This document shows, piece by piece, positions 9,690-19,089 of a stretch of 22,400 nucleotides of DNA; position 1 is the stretch's first letter, and every line of letters starts with the position of its first letter. The DNA is taken from the IMG/VR virus record IMGVR_UViG_3300030333_002936, positions 1 through 22,400 of that record, one strand, 5' to 3'. Under the pieces are notes generated by a model. The model saw only the letters and a program-made list of their open reading frames with translations. It was not told the DNA's origin and made no database searches. The translations under genes and the position numbers were made by a program. The DNA is from a virus.

Positions 9690-12197
9690 TTACCTCGCAT
9701 TCGGATAGGGGATACCGCCGCCAATGGCCGCCTCGGCAAATGCGACGTACAAGTACGTTGCGGATGCGTTGAAACCGGCGTTGCTATCTCTAGCTTTCAC
9801 TCCATTGGCTAAAAAATCGAAGCCGCTCGAACTTATTTGCGCTGCGTTGGTGTTCGCTTTAAAAAATTCAATGTTGGGATTCGTAGCATCGAGAATCGAG
9901 TCGTAAATTCGCCAGTCTTGTCCAGCGGTGTCCACGTTTTTCACCATGAACCAACGAGGTTGAAACCCAAGATTGATGTAAACTCCGTCGCTCGAATTGT
10001 TTCCTTCGTATACACCGACCTTGCAAACTCCGCTGACTGACCTCATGGCGTAACAGATCATCGCGCCTCCTGATCGATTGGTGCCGTTCCCATTGCCGAG
10101 CGTAATGATGCTACTGCTTGGCGCTGTGTCATTCCACGCGGCACTGTCCGACGTTGCAGCATCAGTGGTGTCGAGACGCAGCATTTTTGTGTATCCAACG
10201 TCGGTTGCGCCTACAAGCCAGCCGTTGGCGTTGTCGCGCTCTTTGTGAATTACAAGCTCCGGCGCTGCGGAAAGGCCGTGTTTAATCGATGCGCCGCTGG
10301 TCCCGTTGCCCGTATAGCTTATTATTGACAGCGAATCGCTGGCGTTGACTCGGCCAGATGAATCAAGCGTTCCGATGCTGGTCGCGCTCGCGTCGTTTGT
10401 GAACGTCGTGTCGGCTTTCCAATTCCAACTCACATAATTGGTTGAAGAACCGTTGACAGAGCTATCGCTTCCGACCGTGAAGCCATCGCTGTCGAAAGAC
10501 AGATGTTCTTCTGTGGTGCTGCTTTCAGCATCGGTGCGATCAGAGAACAGTCGCTTTCCATTGCCTCTCACCGCGTCGAAAAGCCGGTGGCTGTTTGTGT
10601 TGTCGCGGTCTTTAATCCATGTCCAGCTTGGCTGGAACCCAACGCCCGTGATGCCTTTACCGCCCGACGCAGCCGCTACACCGTCGCCGGTGTAGGTCGT
10701 TGTTTTAAAGAAATCCCCCGGCTTTTCAATTCCGCCAATATCGGAAAGCACCTCCCAATCGGATTGTCCGTAGCCTGTATATCCTGTTGGCAGCACCGTG
10801 TTGCCAAAACCAAACTGTCCGAAATCAAGGTCAACCGTCCAAGATGTTCCAGCAGCTTTGCCAGCAAGAACATGACCAACTAGCGGCGTGTTTGCAGTGA
10901 AGGTGAAAACCGGGTTGGCACCAGAGGCCGGGTTGCCGGACGATCCGTTGGAATTATCGTACCAAGTGATACTGCCGTCGCTGGTGTCGATTAACCCAAA
11001 CCAGCATTTGCCCGCATCGAAGTCGACTGCCATACAATAACGACCAGTCGCATTTGGATTACCCGCATTTTCTGTCGAATAAGAGCCATCGTATTTTTGC
11101 CAAGTGTCATTTCGATGGTCGGCTTCAAGCACTAAATGATCGCTGCTACTGTAATTGAACGTGTGTCCGTCAAAGTTTTCAAGATTACTCATGCCAACAC
11201 GCATGTTTCCGCTGCTTGCGTTGTTGGTGAAATCCCACTGGAAAAAATGTTTACCTGAACTAATCGCTGGCGCTGTCCAAATCACATCACTGTCTTCGGA
11301 TGTGCTGACAATCTTCATATTTGCTTTGGACCATGTGCCACCGTCTGAAAAATCCGGACAAAGCCCCGACATAATTGGGTAGTTGTTTGTCGGTGTGTCG
11401 CCGACCTGATCCGATGCAACGAGATTGCTGTCCGTAAAGTGACGCCCATTACCACTGGCATCAGTGCCCGCGCCGTTCCCGGTTCCCGGCGCAACTGCAA
11501 AATCAAGCCGGAACCCATTTGTGCCGTATGAGCCGCTGTAATTTACCGGCACCCAAACACTGCTATGCGATTCGCTGAACCGCCCGAAATTTGTCGCGTC
11601 CGTGACAGCAATACCATCGAGCATGATGAAATCGGCGAGATATCCATCAAAGTTATAGCCACCACCGTCGTCTTCGCCAATTACCAGTTTGGTTCCATCC
11701 GCCAGCACATTGACCAAATCATTTTGTGCGGGATATTGAGGTGAGCCACTAGAACTGGTTAAGCTGGTCTCCTCGATTCCATTTATCCACATTCGCATTC
11801 TGGCTGACGCGGGGCTGCTGATTGTCGTGTCAATAGACAAAACGAAATTTGTCCATCCAGTATGATCTCGGAACTCTCGATTTGTGCGAACAATTCCATC
11901 GATTGTACCGCTGTTAAGGAAATACCATTCGGCGTATCCGGCGTTAAAATAAAAATCCATAGCCGAGTTGCCAACCGATTTGCTGGCAGAAAAACATACA
12001 TATAAACCGGAGTCGGCGTTTCCTTCAGCAGTAAATTTTTGCCACCACGATATCGTAACTTTTTTGTCGCTGTCCGCTGTCGTGCTATGCGTTCGAGTTA
12101 TGCCCGGATCATCGGCGCGGTCAAAGAGAATGCTGTTCGCAATTGCGTCACCAACATCTGCCGCCGCGCCCGGCGGGTTAATTTTTGAGCCGAACAT
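9690..12197 (-). CDS. Large tail fibre/spike with lectin-like, SPRY-like and DUF7483-type repeats
   Basis: An 835-aa receptor-binding-type protein, Gly/Ser/Asn/Thr rich. Region 1 (about 30-220) resembles a concanavalin-A/LamG-like sheet with ISWWQKFTAEGNADSGLYV and a closing ADFIMLDGIAVTD. Region 2 (about 290-480) resembles a SPRY/lectin sheet (GKHFFQWDFTNNASSGNMRV). Region 3 (about 485-835) carries repeats of the phage DUF7483 kind: YTGDG...GVGFQPSWTWIKDRD and again YTGNG... and NLGFQPRWFMVKNVD, which spread through the end. It most likely binds host surface sugars. The start at 12197 shares TAATG with the upstream stop; a longer frame to 12227 overlaps that gene. No catalytic residues are claimed. 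Confidence 0.85.
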   Translation of the reverse strand: MFGSKINPPGAAADVGDAIANSILFDRADDPGITRTHSTTADSDKKVTISWWQKFTAEGNADSGLYVCFSASKSVGNSAMDFYFNAGYAEWYFLNSGTIDGIVRTNREFRDHTGWTNFVLSIDTTISSPASARMRMWINGIEETSLTSSSGSPQYPAQNDLVNVLADGTKLVIGEDDGGGYNFDGYLADFIMLDGIAVTDATNFGRFSESHSSVWVPVNYSGSYGTNGFRLDFAVAPGTGNGAGTDASGNGRHFTDSNLVASDQVGDTPTNNYPIMSGLCPDFSDGGTWSKANMKIVSTSEDSDVIWTAPAISSGKHFFQWDFTNNASSGNMRVGMSNLENFDGHTFNYSSSDHLVLEADHRNDTWQKYDGSYSTENAGNPNATGRYCMAVDFDAGKCWFGLIDTSDGSITWYDNSNGSSGNPASGANPVFTFTANTPLVGHVLAGKAAGTSWTVDLDFGQFGFGNTVLPTGYTGYGQSDWEVLSDIGGIEKPGDFFKTTTYTGDGVAAASGGKGITGVGFQPSWTWIKDRDNTNSHRLFDAVRGNGKRLFSDRTDAESSTTEEHLSFDSDGFTVGSDSSVNGSSTNYVSWNWKADTTFTNDASATSIGTLDSSGRVNASDSLSIISYTGNGTSGASIKHGLSAAPELVIHKERDNANGWLVGATDVGYTKMLRLDTTDAATSDSAAWNDTAPSSSIITLGNGNGTNRSGGAMICYAMRSVSGVCKVGVYEGNNSSDGVYINLGFQPRWFMVKNVDTAGQDWRIYDSILDATNPNIEFFKANTNAAQISSSGFDFLANGVKARDSNAGFNASATYLYVAFAEAAIGGGIPYPNAR

Positions 12198-12865
12198 TAT
12201 TGATGATCCTGCGTAACAGACGCCCAATAGTTTGTGCCGTCGTACAAAATCGACACGATGTCGACCGCGCCGCTGGTCGTACTAATTGTCGGCGCCGTGC
12301 CGCCGCCCGCCCACTTCACTGCCGCAGGCCAACCCGAAATTGTGCGCGCGCTGCTGTCTTGCGTGATTTGGATGTGAAGGATATCGCCAGCCGTGGCACC
12401 CGATAACGTTACGCTGGTGATGTTCTCCGACAACGTAATCTTGCTGATGTTGCCGGTCGAAAAATCAAAAGTGACGCTGTTGCTGCTGCTACTATCAGTT
12501 ACCGGCGTAAAACCCATGTTTGCCGTGATGCGTTTTGTCGTGTCGCTTTTCATGATATCGGCATCGAATGCCTGCACGTCGGTTCCGATGACCAGCCCGA
12601 GGTTCGTCCTGGCACCCGACGCGGTGCTGCTGCCCGTGCCGCCGTCTGCGACGGCGAGGTCGGTGATGCCGGTAATGCTGCCGCCGTCGATGTTGATTGT
12701 CGACAATGCGACTGTGCCAGCGACAACGTCAGCCGTGTGCGCCATCAACTCGCGGATCGCGTTGTTGACGTTGGACGGTGCCATGCCTTCATCGATGTTG
12801 ATGCTGTCGATGTCGGTGTTCGACGCTGCCGTCGCCGAATATTGATTCCAATTAGCTTTCGCCAT
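12197..12865 (-). CDS. Tail fibre protein (short, GGTG-type)
   Basis: A 222-aa fibre subunit. The N-terminus (NWNQYSATAASNTDIDSINI, then APSNVNNAIRELMAH) is the usual head of phage fibres that attach to the tail, and ADGGTGSSTASGARTNLGL (72-90) is the familiar GGTG collar found near trimeric fibre tips. The C-terminal 90 residues form a beta-rich Ser/Thr/Gly region (KITLSENITSVTLSGATAGD). It probably adapts or complements the big fibre, whose ATG overlaps this stop by one base. A terminator lies just upstream of its start. Confidence 0.85.
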   Translation of the reverse strand: MAKANWNQYSATAASNTDIDSINIDEGMAPSNVNNAIRELMAHTADVVAGTVALSTINIDGGSITGITDLAVADGGTGSSTASGARTNLGLVIGTDVQAFDADIMKSDTTKRITANMGFTPVTDSSSSNSVTFDFSTGNISKITLSENITSVTLSGATAGDILHIQITQDSSARTISGWPAAVKWAGGGTAPTISTTSGAVDIVSILYDGTNYWASVTQDHQ

Positions 12866-12882
12866 CTTCTCGTCTCTCCATT

Positions 12883-12908
12883 AAAAAACCCGCCTCGGCG
12901 GGCGGGTT
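12883..12908 (-). terminator. Intrinsic terminator after the largest internal virion protein
   Basis: On the minus strand AACCCGCC (12908-12901) pairs with GGCGGGTT (12894-12887), an 8-bp stem with a 6-base loop, running into a T-tract (12888-12883). A shorter alternative stem with a two-base loop also exists. The stem overlaps the TAA stop at 12907-12909. It may lower expression of the fibre genes below those upstream. Confidence 0.78.
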
Positions 12909-14736
12909 ATGGCTGGTTCGTCAATAGACCGGAAACGGTCCCGGCGGTTGCGGCCATTCCAGTATTTCGCAGTCTAGCTCTTATTGCGGCGTTAATACGC
13001 GCCAAGTTGGTGTCACTGGCTTTTTGCATAAAGGTCGACGCCAATTTTGGGTCTAGCATTGCATCGACTAACGCCTCGCGGACAGAAGTTTCCGGAAACT
13101 TATATAGCCAACTTACCTTGTCACCAACTGCCTGCGTAAAGCTATTGGGGTTGCGAGATATCTGTCCAATGAGATTGGCCACCGTCAAATTTTTAGCCGT
13201 TTCGCTACCGGGTATTTTCACTCCTGGAGCAGCAGGGGCAACGCTTCTATTAAGATCGCTCAAAATATTATTTACTTGCCTTGTTTGTTGAGCCGACAGG
13301 TTTTCGCTACCCTGCTTCAACAGTTCACGTTTGAACTTTGCTTGACTTAATACTTCCTGCCCCGTGCGAACGTCAGGAGCCGCTAAAGCGCTCTTTGTTC
13401 GTAAATTTTGCAGAAACTCCATTTGATCTACGGGGCGGCTCATTGTTTTAAATCGGTTTATATATGCCTTGTAACCCGGTGCAGCGCTTTCTATCACCGT
13501 ATCTATTTCTTCGATAATCTGACCGATCTCTCCCCTAGCAAATCTCAAGTCAGCCCTTGGCCCGCTTAATTTACCCAACTGAGCTAATCGCAAATCTTTT
13601 CTTATTTCATAAAGATCGCGAATATTGTCCGCTTGTTTAATTTGATTAGCGGCGCTGTTGAGCGCTTTGCGTACCGTTGCCCTTTTGCCGGAAGGTGATG
13701 CCAGCATATCCTCTATCCGTTTTGTCACGGTCAACGTATACGCGGAAGGAATAATATCATCGCTAACCATGGAACCGGCAAAAGCGCCCTCACGCATTGG
13801 GTCGGTTACCGCTTTTCTTTTGCGTTCCGCATACGCAATAGTTTCGGGGCTTTCTCCAGATATGCGGCCAAGCACTCGCTGACGAGCTTCATTCTGTTCA
13901 GAAAGTTGCTGCGCTATTCTATTGCTGTCGTCGACCGTGCTTCGCACGGGTGTCTGCAAAGCAGCCAAACCGGGATCGCGCGCCGCTTGTGCCGTTGTCG
14001 GGAAAGACCCAGGCACAAATACACGCGCTTCGCGCAGTGCAGCTTGCGCTGCCGCCGGGTTAGTCGCGGCTTGGTTTAAAATATCACCGACGACATTTTC
14101 ACGCGCGGTTCTTGAAACAAATGGCCGCGCCGCTCTATATGCGGCTTTTGTGGCTTCGATTCCGAGAGGTGCTAATGGTGCAGTGGCACCGCCAAAAGCT
14201 GCCCCTATTCCCGATGATTTTAGCTGTTCCGATGGCGTTCCTTCTGCGGCACCGAAACCGGCTAGGGCGCCAGTAGCTGCGCCGGTCCCTACGATGCGCG
14301 CCGCTGTACTTCCTATATTCGCACTTGCCGCCGCTGCTGTGGTTCCACCTGTGAACGGAGCGGCGAGCAACGCGGCGGCAGTCGGTGCAACTGCGCCAAG
14401 TAATTCAGCGGTTATAGCTGTTCCCGGGTTCTCTTCACGATACTCATCAGTGTAGAAGCGAATTGAGTCTCGAACCGCTTCATAGTCTTCCCCGCCAAGA
14501 CTGCGGGCAAACGCTTCAATTTCATCCGCGAAACCGAGAGTTAATCCTTGTGCGAAAAGTCGCCCGAAACCGACATCCGTTTTGATGCCCTTTGTTTTGT
14601 CGTATTTAAGCGACTTTTCGAGAAATTTGTCATAGGTCAAACCTTCATCGGCGAGGATAATATCAATTTCTTTTGAGGTCGCGCCTTTATCAATCATCGT
14701 GCCAATGTTAGCGCGGATTGTCGGAATATCGCTCAT
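12907..14736 (-). CDS. Large internal virion / DNA ejection-type protein
   Basis: A 609-aa protein typical of the large third virion protein in podovirus-like phages. It has a soluble start, a repeated phage motif GLTLGFADEIEAFARSLGG (64-82), a long Gly/Ala-rich hydrophobic section (about 108-200, rich in GxxxG and AAxAA) that could enter or span membranes, and a helical charged C-terminal half. By analogy with T7 gp15/gp16 or P22 ejection proteins it may be ejected ahead of the DNA. This is inferred from position and composition. It shares ATGA with the previous gene. A terminator follows its stop. Confidence 0.75.
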   Translation of the reverse strand: MSDIPTIRANIGTMIDKGATSKEIDIILADEGLTYDKFLEKSLKYDKTKGIKTDVGFGRLFAQGLTLGFADEIEAFARSLGGEDYEAVRDSIRFYTDEYREENPGTAITAELLGAVAPTAAALLAAPFTGGTTAAAASANIGSTAARIVGTGAATGALAGFGAAEGTPSEQLKSSGIGAAFGGATAPLAPLGIEATKAAYRAARPFVSRTARENVVGDILNQAATNPAAAQAALREARVFVPGSFPTTAQAARDPGLAALQTPVRSTVDDSNRIAQQLSEQNEARQRVLGRISGESPETIAYAERKRKAVTDPMREGAFAGSMVSDDIIPSAYTLTVTKRIEDMLASPSGKRATVRKALNSAANQIKQADNIRDLYEIRKDLRLAQLGKLSGPRADLRFARGEIGQIIEEIDTVIESAAPGYKAYINRFKTMSRPVDQMEFLQNLRTKSALAAPDVRTGQEVLSQAKFKRELLKQGSENLSAQQTRQVNNILSDLNRSVAPAAPGVKIPGSETAKNLTVANLIGQISRNPNSFTQAVGDKVSWLYKFPETSVREALVDAMLDPKLASTFMQKASDTNLARINAAIRARLRNTGMAATAGTVSGLLTNQP

Positions 14737-16082
14737 TGCTTTAATCCAAATTTTTTGCGGAGTTCATCCGCAGTCGGAATATCTTTGCTGGTGGGCGGTG
14801 GCTGAGATGCTTGGGGATTACGTGTTGTCACTGCCTTTCTGTACAAATCAGACCCTGCCGCTGCGGCACGCATTTCTATAGTGTTTTGCTTTCGGAGATT
14901 ACGTTTCAATTCGATTGTTTGCGGGGTATCTCCGGGCATCGGAAAATATGTCTCGTATTCTTCTTGCATTTCTTCCGCAGGAATTGCCGCGCCACTTTCT
15001 TTTCTAAGTTTCGCCCTGATCCATTCCCGTGCCGCCGTCGCATATTGCTGTTGCTCCGGTGTCATTGATTTACGTTGCAAAAATTTCCCTTGCGGCAATT
15101 CCCCTATTAAAAATTGCGATTGGCTTATAAAAGGCTTGGCTGCACCAGCCTCAAGATCATCCAACAACGAACCGACAGTTTCCATGCGAGCCGCAAAACC
15201 CGACGCTTTTATTTCTTCGCCTGTTGGTTTTGTAGGTAACCCTTGGCTTACTACTTTTTCGCCACTGGGTTGCGCGTTGGAGGAAGGCGCCGCAGCCCCA
15301 AAAGGTTTTGGGAAATTTGACAGGTCCGCGCCCGGAACTCTAACTATAATTTTGCTTCCATCGGAACCAATTCGAGTTTCTGTTTTTTCCTTACCTAAGT
15401 AATTGTGCGCTATACTATAAAGTTGCTGTTCTCTTAACGAAGCTGATCCATCTGCAACTTTAGGGCCTAAATTCAATAACGCGTTGGTAAACTGTTGCGT
15501 CGCTCCAGTTCCAGAAAGTTGAACATCTGTAGACCCTGCTAGTGGAGTAATTTTGCCCGTATTCTTATCAAAGCGTGCAAAATTGTTGGGACCAATTTTT
15601 TTAATGTCGAACGCTTGCGGCTTAACCGCAGCCGCCAGAATAGCGCTAATCGCAGCCGGTCCCTGTCCAGCTTTTGCGAGAGCCGCAACGCTTGGCCGCA
15701 GCGCTGCCGGTAAAGTCTGCATGAGAGCGGACGGCTGCGTCTGCATGACTGTCGTTGTCTCTCCGGTGACTGGCTCCCCAACCGTCACCGGAACCTGTAC
15801 ATCTGCCAGCATGTTGGAAATGGCGTCTTGCTGTTGTTGCTTCCGCGCATACTCCTCTTCCGACCGCTCAAATTGCCGAAGCGCCAAGCCGCGTTGCAGG
15901 TCGTTTTGAATGCTCTGGTCATATGCCTGCATGACGCGGCCAAGATTCATCGGCGGCGGTGTCGGCGTTGTACGCGGCGCTCCGCGCGCAACGAGTTGCG
16001 ATGATAATTCGGCGAGAGCGCGAAGCCCTGCGTCAAATCGAGATGACGGTGAAAGCAAGCCTGCAAGTCGCGGGTCAACCAT
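14733..16082 (-). CDS. Internal virion / ejection-associated protein
   Basis: A 449-aa helical protein: a Pro-rich start (TTPTPPPMNLGRVMQAYDQ), a charged Gln/Arg helix (EEEYARKQQQQ), an Ala-rich central part, and near residues 350-400 the motif REWIRAKLRKESGAAIPAEE followed by YFPMPGDTPQTIELKR. That motif is seen in many phage virion proteins near the ejection cluster, with function not established. It begins two bases after the upstream stop and its TGA overlaps the next start. I infer a role inside the head; no enzyme signature is visible. Confidence 0.72.
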   Translation of the reverse strand: MVDPRLAGLLSPSSRFDAGLRALAELSSQLVARGAPRTTPTPPPMNLGRVMQAYDQSIQNDLQRGLALRQFERSEEEYARKQQQQDAISNMLADVQVPVTVGEPVTGETTTVMQTQPSALMQTLPAALRPSVAALAKAGQGPAAISAILAAAVKPQAFDIKKIGPNNFARFDKNTGKITPLAGSTDVQLSGTGATQQFTNALLNLGPKVADGSASLREQQLYSIAHNYLGKEKTETRIGSDGSKIIVRVPGADLSNFPKPFGAAAPSSNAQPSGEKVVSQGLPTKPTGEEIKASGFAARMETVGSLLDDLEAGAAKPFISQSQFLIGELPQGKFLQRKSMTPEQQQYATAAREWIRAKLRKESGAAIPAEEMQEEYETYFPMPGDTPQTIELKRNLRKQNTIEMRAAAAGSDLYRKAVTTRNPQASQPPPTSKDIPTADELRKKFGLKQ

Positions 16083-16084
16083 TA

Positions 16085-16966
16085 TTATACTCCCAGACCG
16101 AACATTTTACCGACCGTGCCTGCTGCCGTCGCCAACGTGCCAAGGTTACCAATGCCAGCAGATGTCGGATTTGCATATATCGGCTGCGTCGAAGAACTTT
16201 CGCCGCCCATCGTGCCGCCGCGTACCAGACTGGCGAACCTCTGTAGCCGCTGCGCTGGCTCATTCTGTAAGAAGTCAAAGCGCGCCATTTCGTCGGCAAG
16301 CTGTTCAGCCGCCTTGAGTTCGCGCGCCTGACCAAACTGTGCAAGGCGTCCGATGTCGTCGTAGTCGAAGGCCGCCGCTGTCGGGGCAAGCGCTGCCGCC
16401 CGCTGCTGAAGTTGAACGTCGCCTTGTGCAAGACCGCCGAGTGCCGTTTGCGCTTGCTGCTGCAACGCGCGTTCTCGGGCGTAGTCTTGCGCGTAGACCG
16501 GAGCCAAGGCGCTCGTCATAGCGGCGACATTTGCGCCGCTGCCTAATCTGCCCGCCCGACTGAACTGTCCCTGAATGCGGTCGATAGCCGGTTGAAGCGC
16601 GGCGTCCAGATATGGATTGCCCTGATTGACGAAATCTCCGCGCGCCGTCTGCATCAGCATGTCAGTCGCCGGGTTGCTGAAGTCCAAGCCCCGCAGAACC
16701 GATGCCGTCGTTGCCGGTGTGAGCGGAGTCCCAGCCATCGCGCGGGCTTCGCCTGCATCAAGCGCGGCAAGCGTTGGCGCACTGAAATCAATGTACGTCT
16801 GACCAGGGAAAAAAGTCGAAGGCGTTTCAAAAAGTGTTTCCGACTCACGCAATACGCGCTCCAGAAACGGCTTTGCATATGCAGGCGGCTCGCTGGACTG
16901 ACTGGTCTGCGCGATGCTGACCTGTTCCGTATCGTCGCCGCCAAATAAATCGCCAATGAAACTCAT
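16085..16966 (-). CDS. Internal virion / ejection-type protein, first of three
   Basis: A 293-aa protein: a disordered start, then EPPAYAKPFLERVLRESETL (26-45), and a later helix-rich part with GRLGSGANVAAMTSALAPVY (139-158) and ARERALQQQAQTALGGLAQ, patterns common in phage virion proteins next to ejection genes. The end is Gly/Ala-rich (GIGNLGTLATAAGTVGKMFG), possibly membrane-active. It overlaps the preceding gene (ATGA, 16963-16966). Role inferred from order: capsid, adaptor, tail, three internal proteins. Confidence 0.7.
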   Translation of the reverse strand: MSFIGDLFGGDDTEQVSIAQTSQSSEPPAYAKPFLERVLRESETLFETPSTFFPGQTYIDFSAPTLAALDAGEARAMAGTPLTPATTASVLRGLDFSNPATDMLMQTARGDFVNQGNPYLDAALQPAIDRIQGQFSRAGRLGSGANVAAMTSALAPVYAQDYARERALQQQAQTALGGLAQGDVQLQQRAAALAPTAAAFDYDDIGRLAQFGQARELKAAEQLADEMARFDFLQNEPAQRLQRFASLVRGGTMGGESSSTQPIYANPTSAGIGNLGTLATAAGTVGKMFGLGV

Positions 16967-17319
16967 AGCGTTTTCACCATTATCGTTGCCGCCTCTTCAT
17001 AATTTTCTAGCGAGCGTAGCCATCCTCGCCGACCGGCGATTGTGACCTTCTCAAACCCGCGTGCCTTCGCGACTGCTGTAACGTCGCGTTCAATAGTTTT
17101 TAGTTCGTCCAGATGCCCGCCTGCCAACCAGAAATGCAGATGCTTCCCATTGGACAGGCTTTGCGTAACCACTGCGCTGCGGTTGCCGACGTGCAACTCG
17201 GCGCGGCCTTCTTCGATCCGCTGATAGACATCAGCGGGCGTATGCATGTCACCGCTGTGCGCCAACGCATCTCGAATGTGCGGCAGCGCCAGCGGCCAGT
17301 CGCTATCCAATGACGACAT
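16963..17319 (-). CDS. Hypothetical small virion-region protein, 118 aa
   Basis: The product has a compact alpha/beta look: DWPLALPHIRDALAHSG, then ADVYQRIEEGRAELHVG, then HFWLAGGHLDELKTIERD and AGRRGWLRSLENYEEA. Proteins of this shape in podovirus-like phages sit next to the ejection proteins and are sometimes linked to GNAT folds, but I cannot show that here. The start is uncertain: ATG 17319 (17-bp overlap with the gene upstream) avoids the long overlap of a start at 17391, although no strong ribosome site is seen. Confidence 0.65.
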   Translation of the reverse strand: MSSLDSDWPLALPHIRDALAHSGDMHTPADVYQRIEEGRAELHVGNRSAVVTQSLSNGKHLHFWLAGGHLDELKTIERDVTAVAKARGFEKVTIAGRRGWLRSLENYEEAATIMVKTL

Positions 17320-17620
17320 AATCAAAGCTGCGTGTCGTTGATGCGCTTGCGTGCGTAATTGTAAACGTGTTCTTTGCGCGAGCGCTGACATACATCCCGC
17401 CCGCTGCTAACTCACTTGCCGCCGCGCTTGTCGTCGGCATGAACAAGATGACGCTTTCGGCACCGACGCGGTAATCAGTCACCGCCGTTGACGTTGCGCT
17501 GTTTGTCAAAGTCACCGACGCGGTCGCGTTCAACTTGCCTTGTAAAATATTATTGACGATCTCGGCATTCTCGCGCTGGTCGCTCATTGCCGTGATGCCG
17601 CGAAAGCTGGTCGTCGGCAT
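17303..17620 (-). CDS. Hypothetical tail/virion protein, 105 aa
   Basis: A 105-aa beta-rich protein with the conserved look of a common marine-phage protein: SDQRENAEIVNNILQGKLN (13-31), VTLTNSATSTAVTDYRVGAES (36-56) and TFTITHASASTTRSFDYV (85-102). No function is known to me. It has few charged residues in the sheet part. It lies between the nozzle-like protein (TAATG overlap at its start) and the small 118-aa gene, which suggests a structural part or assembly factor of the tail. Confidence 0.72.
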   Translation of the reverse strand: MPTTSFRGITAMSDQRENAEIVNNILQGKLNATASVTLTNSATSTAVTDYRVGAESVILFMPTTSAAASELAAGGMYVSARAKNTFTITHASASTTRSFDYVVIG

Positions 17621-19089
17621 TAGCGAAGACCTGTCGCTTGTGCGTCAACATCGATGCCCTGCGCTTGCGTCCAGTCGTTTACGATATTAACGCGCACGCG
17701 ATGAAAACGACCCTCTGCGCGGACAGGGCAAAAGCCTTCGCTGTTCACGGTCGACGCCGACCCGAAAGTTACATCCTCATGCTGCAACGCCCGGCTGCCG
17801 ATGCTGGCGCTGATGGTTGGCGCTACGCTGCCGCCCGTGACGTAAGGGATGACGGTATTGACCAAAGAGCGACGACCCGCCGTCACCTGAAACTCGCCGG
17901 TATCTATCGTTGCTGACAGGCAAGTGCCGGTGAAGCTCTGCACCTTTTTGTCCTTCGCCGCAGCGAAGAAAAAAGTGCCGCCCATGAACACGTTGTCATC
18001 GAGCGATGCGGGCAGCGCATCAATGCTGCTGCTTATGTTATCAAGTTGCTCCAGGGTGTAGCCCGCTGTGAATAGCGGGGCGAGCGCATCGCAGCCAACA
18101 ACCGCACGACTCCAGCGATTGAGGAAATAGTTGTAGATGATTAACTCGTCGTTGCTTCCATCGGCACTATCAACTGATGGAAACGCCCAAATCACAATCT
18201 GCTGAAGCGGATCGACCGCCGCGCGCATGTTCTCGCGGTTGGCAGTCTTCAGGCGCTTAAAGAAATAATTGTTTACCTTCTCAGCACCAATCGGAACGAG
18301 TTCCGCGCCGCGCAACATATAAAAGCCGTCGTCGCTCAAGAAAAATACTTGCTGCGCGCCGATACTGGCGACCGACCCAGCGACGGCGCAACCGCGCGAC
18401 GTGTGGATTTTATCGAACTGATATATCAGCGGCGCTCCGACGAACTGACCGCGGACGATGCCGCGCTCAAACAGCGCAATCGCGTATTCTCCTCCTACCA
18501 ATCCGGTGCAGTCGCCAAGATCGGCGATGTCCTGGTAGTCGGACAGGTTGGTCCCGCTCGTCCAGCTTGTCGCGTTGTTGATTCCGCTCCACCAGAGCCG
18601 ATAGGGCTTGGTGCCGTCGCTGCCGTCGTTGGTAAATCCGGTCATCACCTGATCGCGGACGACGGCAATAAATTTAGCTTTTGGCGGCGTGCCGCTTAAA
18701 TCGGCGAATGCGCTTCCCGACCCGACTGTTGCTGTCTGAATATTGTCGTCAAAGTTCGTTGCCAGCAGCGTCTCACCAAATTGAACGAAGCGCCAAACGT
18801 CGTCGCCTGCGGTGCTGTAGCCGCCGCCTTTTGACTTATCGGTTAAACTGCTGTCTGCGGCATTGAATTTATACAGCTTGCCGCTGTCGCCGACATAAAG
18901 AGCGGCGTTGCCGTCATCGTCCTTTCCGGCAAACATTCCCAAAATATCATTCGTCGCGGCACCGCTGACCGGCGAGATGTCTTTCAGACAGCGATAACCC
19001 TTGACCGCCGGAATGACGTTTTTCGCTTCCGTCGCGCCCGCGCTTTCAAAGGCGGGTTGGTCCGGCGTCCATTCGGCAAAATTTATCAC
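17620..19089 (-). CDS. Tail nozzle-like protein (P22 gp10 / T7 gp12 style)
   Basis: A 489-aa protein opening with FAEWTPDQPAFESAGATEAK and NVIPAVKGYRC, the N-terminal mark of tail-hub/nozzle proteins of podovirus-like phages, followed by repeated propeller-like beta segments (ALYVGDSGKLYKFNA; VRDQVMTGFTNDGSDG; VFFLSDDGFYMLRGA; NYFLNRWSRA). It probably forms the tube or nozzle below the adaptor. Residues 346-365 carry a LEQLD...SIDALPASLDD stretch also found in the upstream repeat protein. The start is GTG at 19089 in a GTGA overlap with the stop before it. Confidence 0.78.
   Translation of the reverse strand: MINFAEWTPDQPAFESAGATEAKNVIPAVKGYRCLKDISPVSGAATNDILGMFAGKDDDGNAALYVGDSGKLYKFNAADSSLTDKSKGGGYSTAGDDVWRFVQFGETLLATNFDDNIQTATVGSGSAFADLSGTPPKAKFIAVVRDQVMTGFTNDGSDGTKPYRLWWSGINNATSWTSGTNLSDYQDIADLGDCTGLVGGEYAIALFERGIVRGQFVGAPLIYQFDKIHTSRGCAVAGSVASIGAQQVFFLSDDGFYMLRGAELVPIGAEKVNNYFFKRLKTANRENMRAAVDPLQQIVIWAFPSVDSADGSNDELIIYNYFLNRWSRAVVGCDALAPLFTAGYTLEQLDNISSSIDALPASLDDNVFMGGTFFFAAAKDKKVQSFTGTCLSATIDTGEFQVTAGRRSLVNTVIPYVTGGSVAPTISASIGSRALQHEDVTFGSASTVNSEGFCPVRAEGRFHRVRVNIVNDWTQAQGIDVDAQATGLR

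Noticed and set aside
12393-14455. Long plus-strand frames opposite the fibre and internal virion genes
   Set aside because: They mirror GC-rich, Ala/Gly-rich coding on the minus strand and give Val/Ala/Ser-rich products with no recognisable motif.
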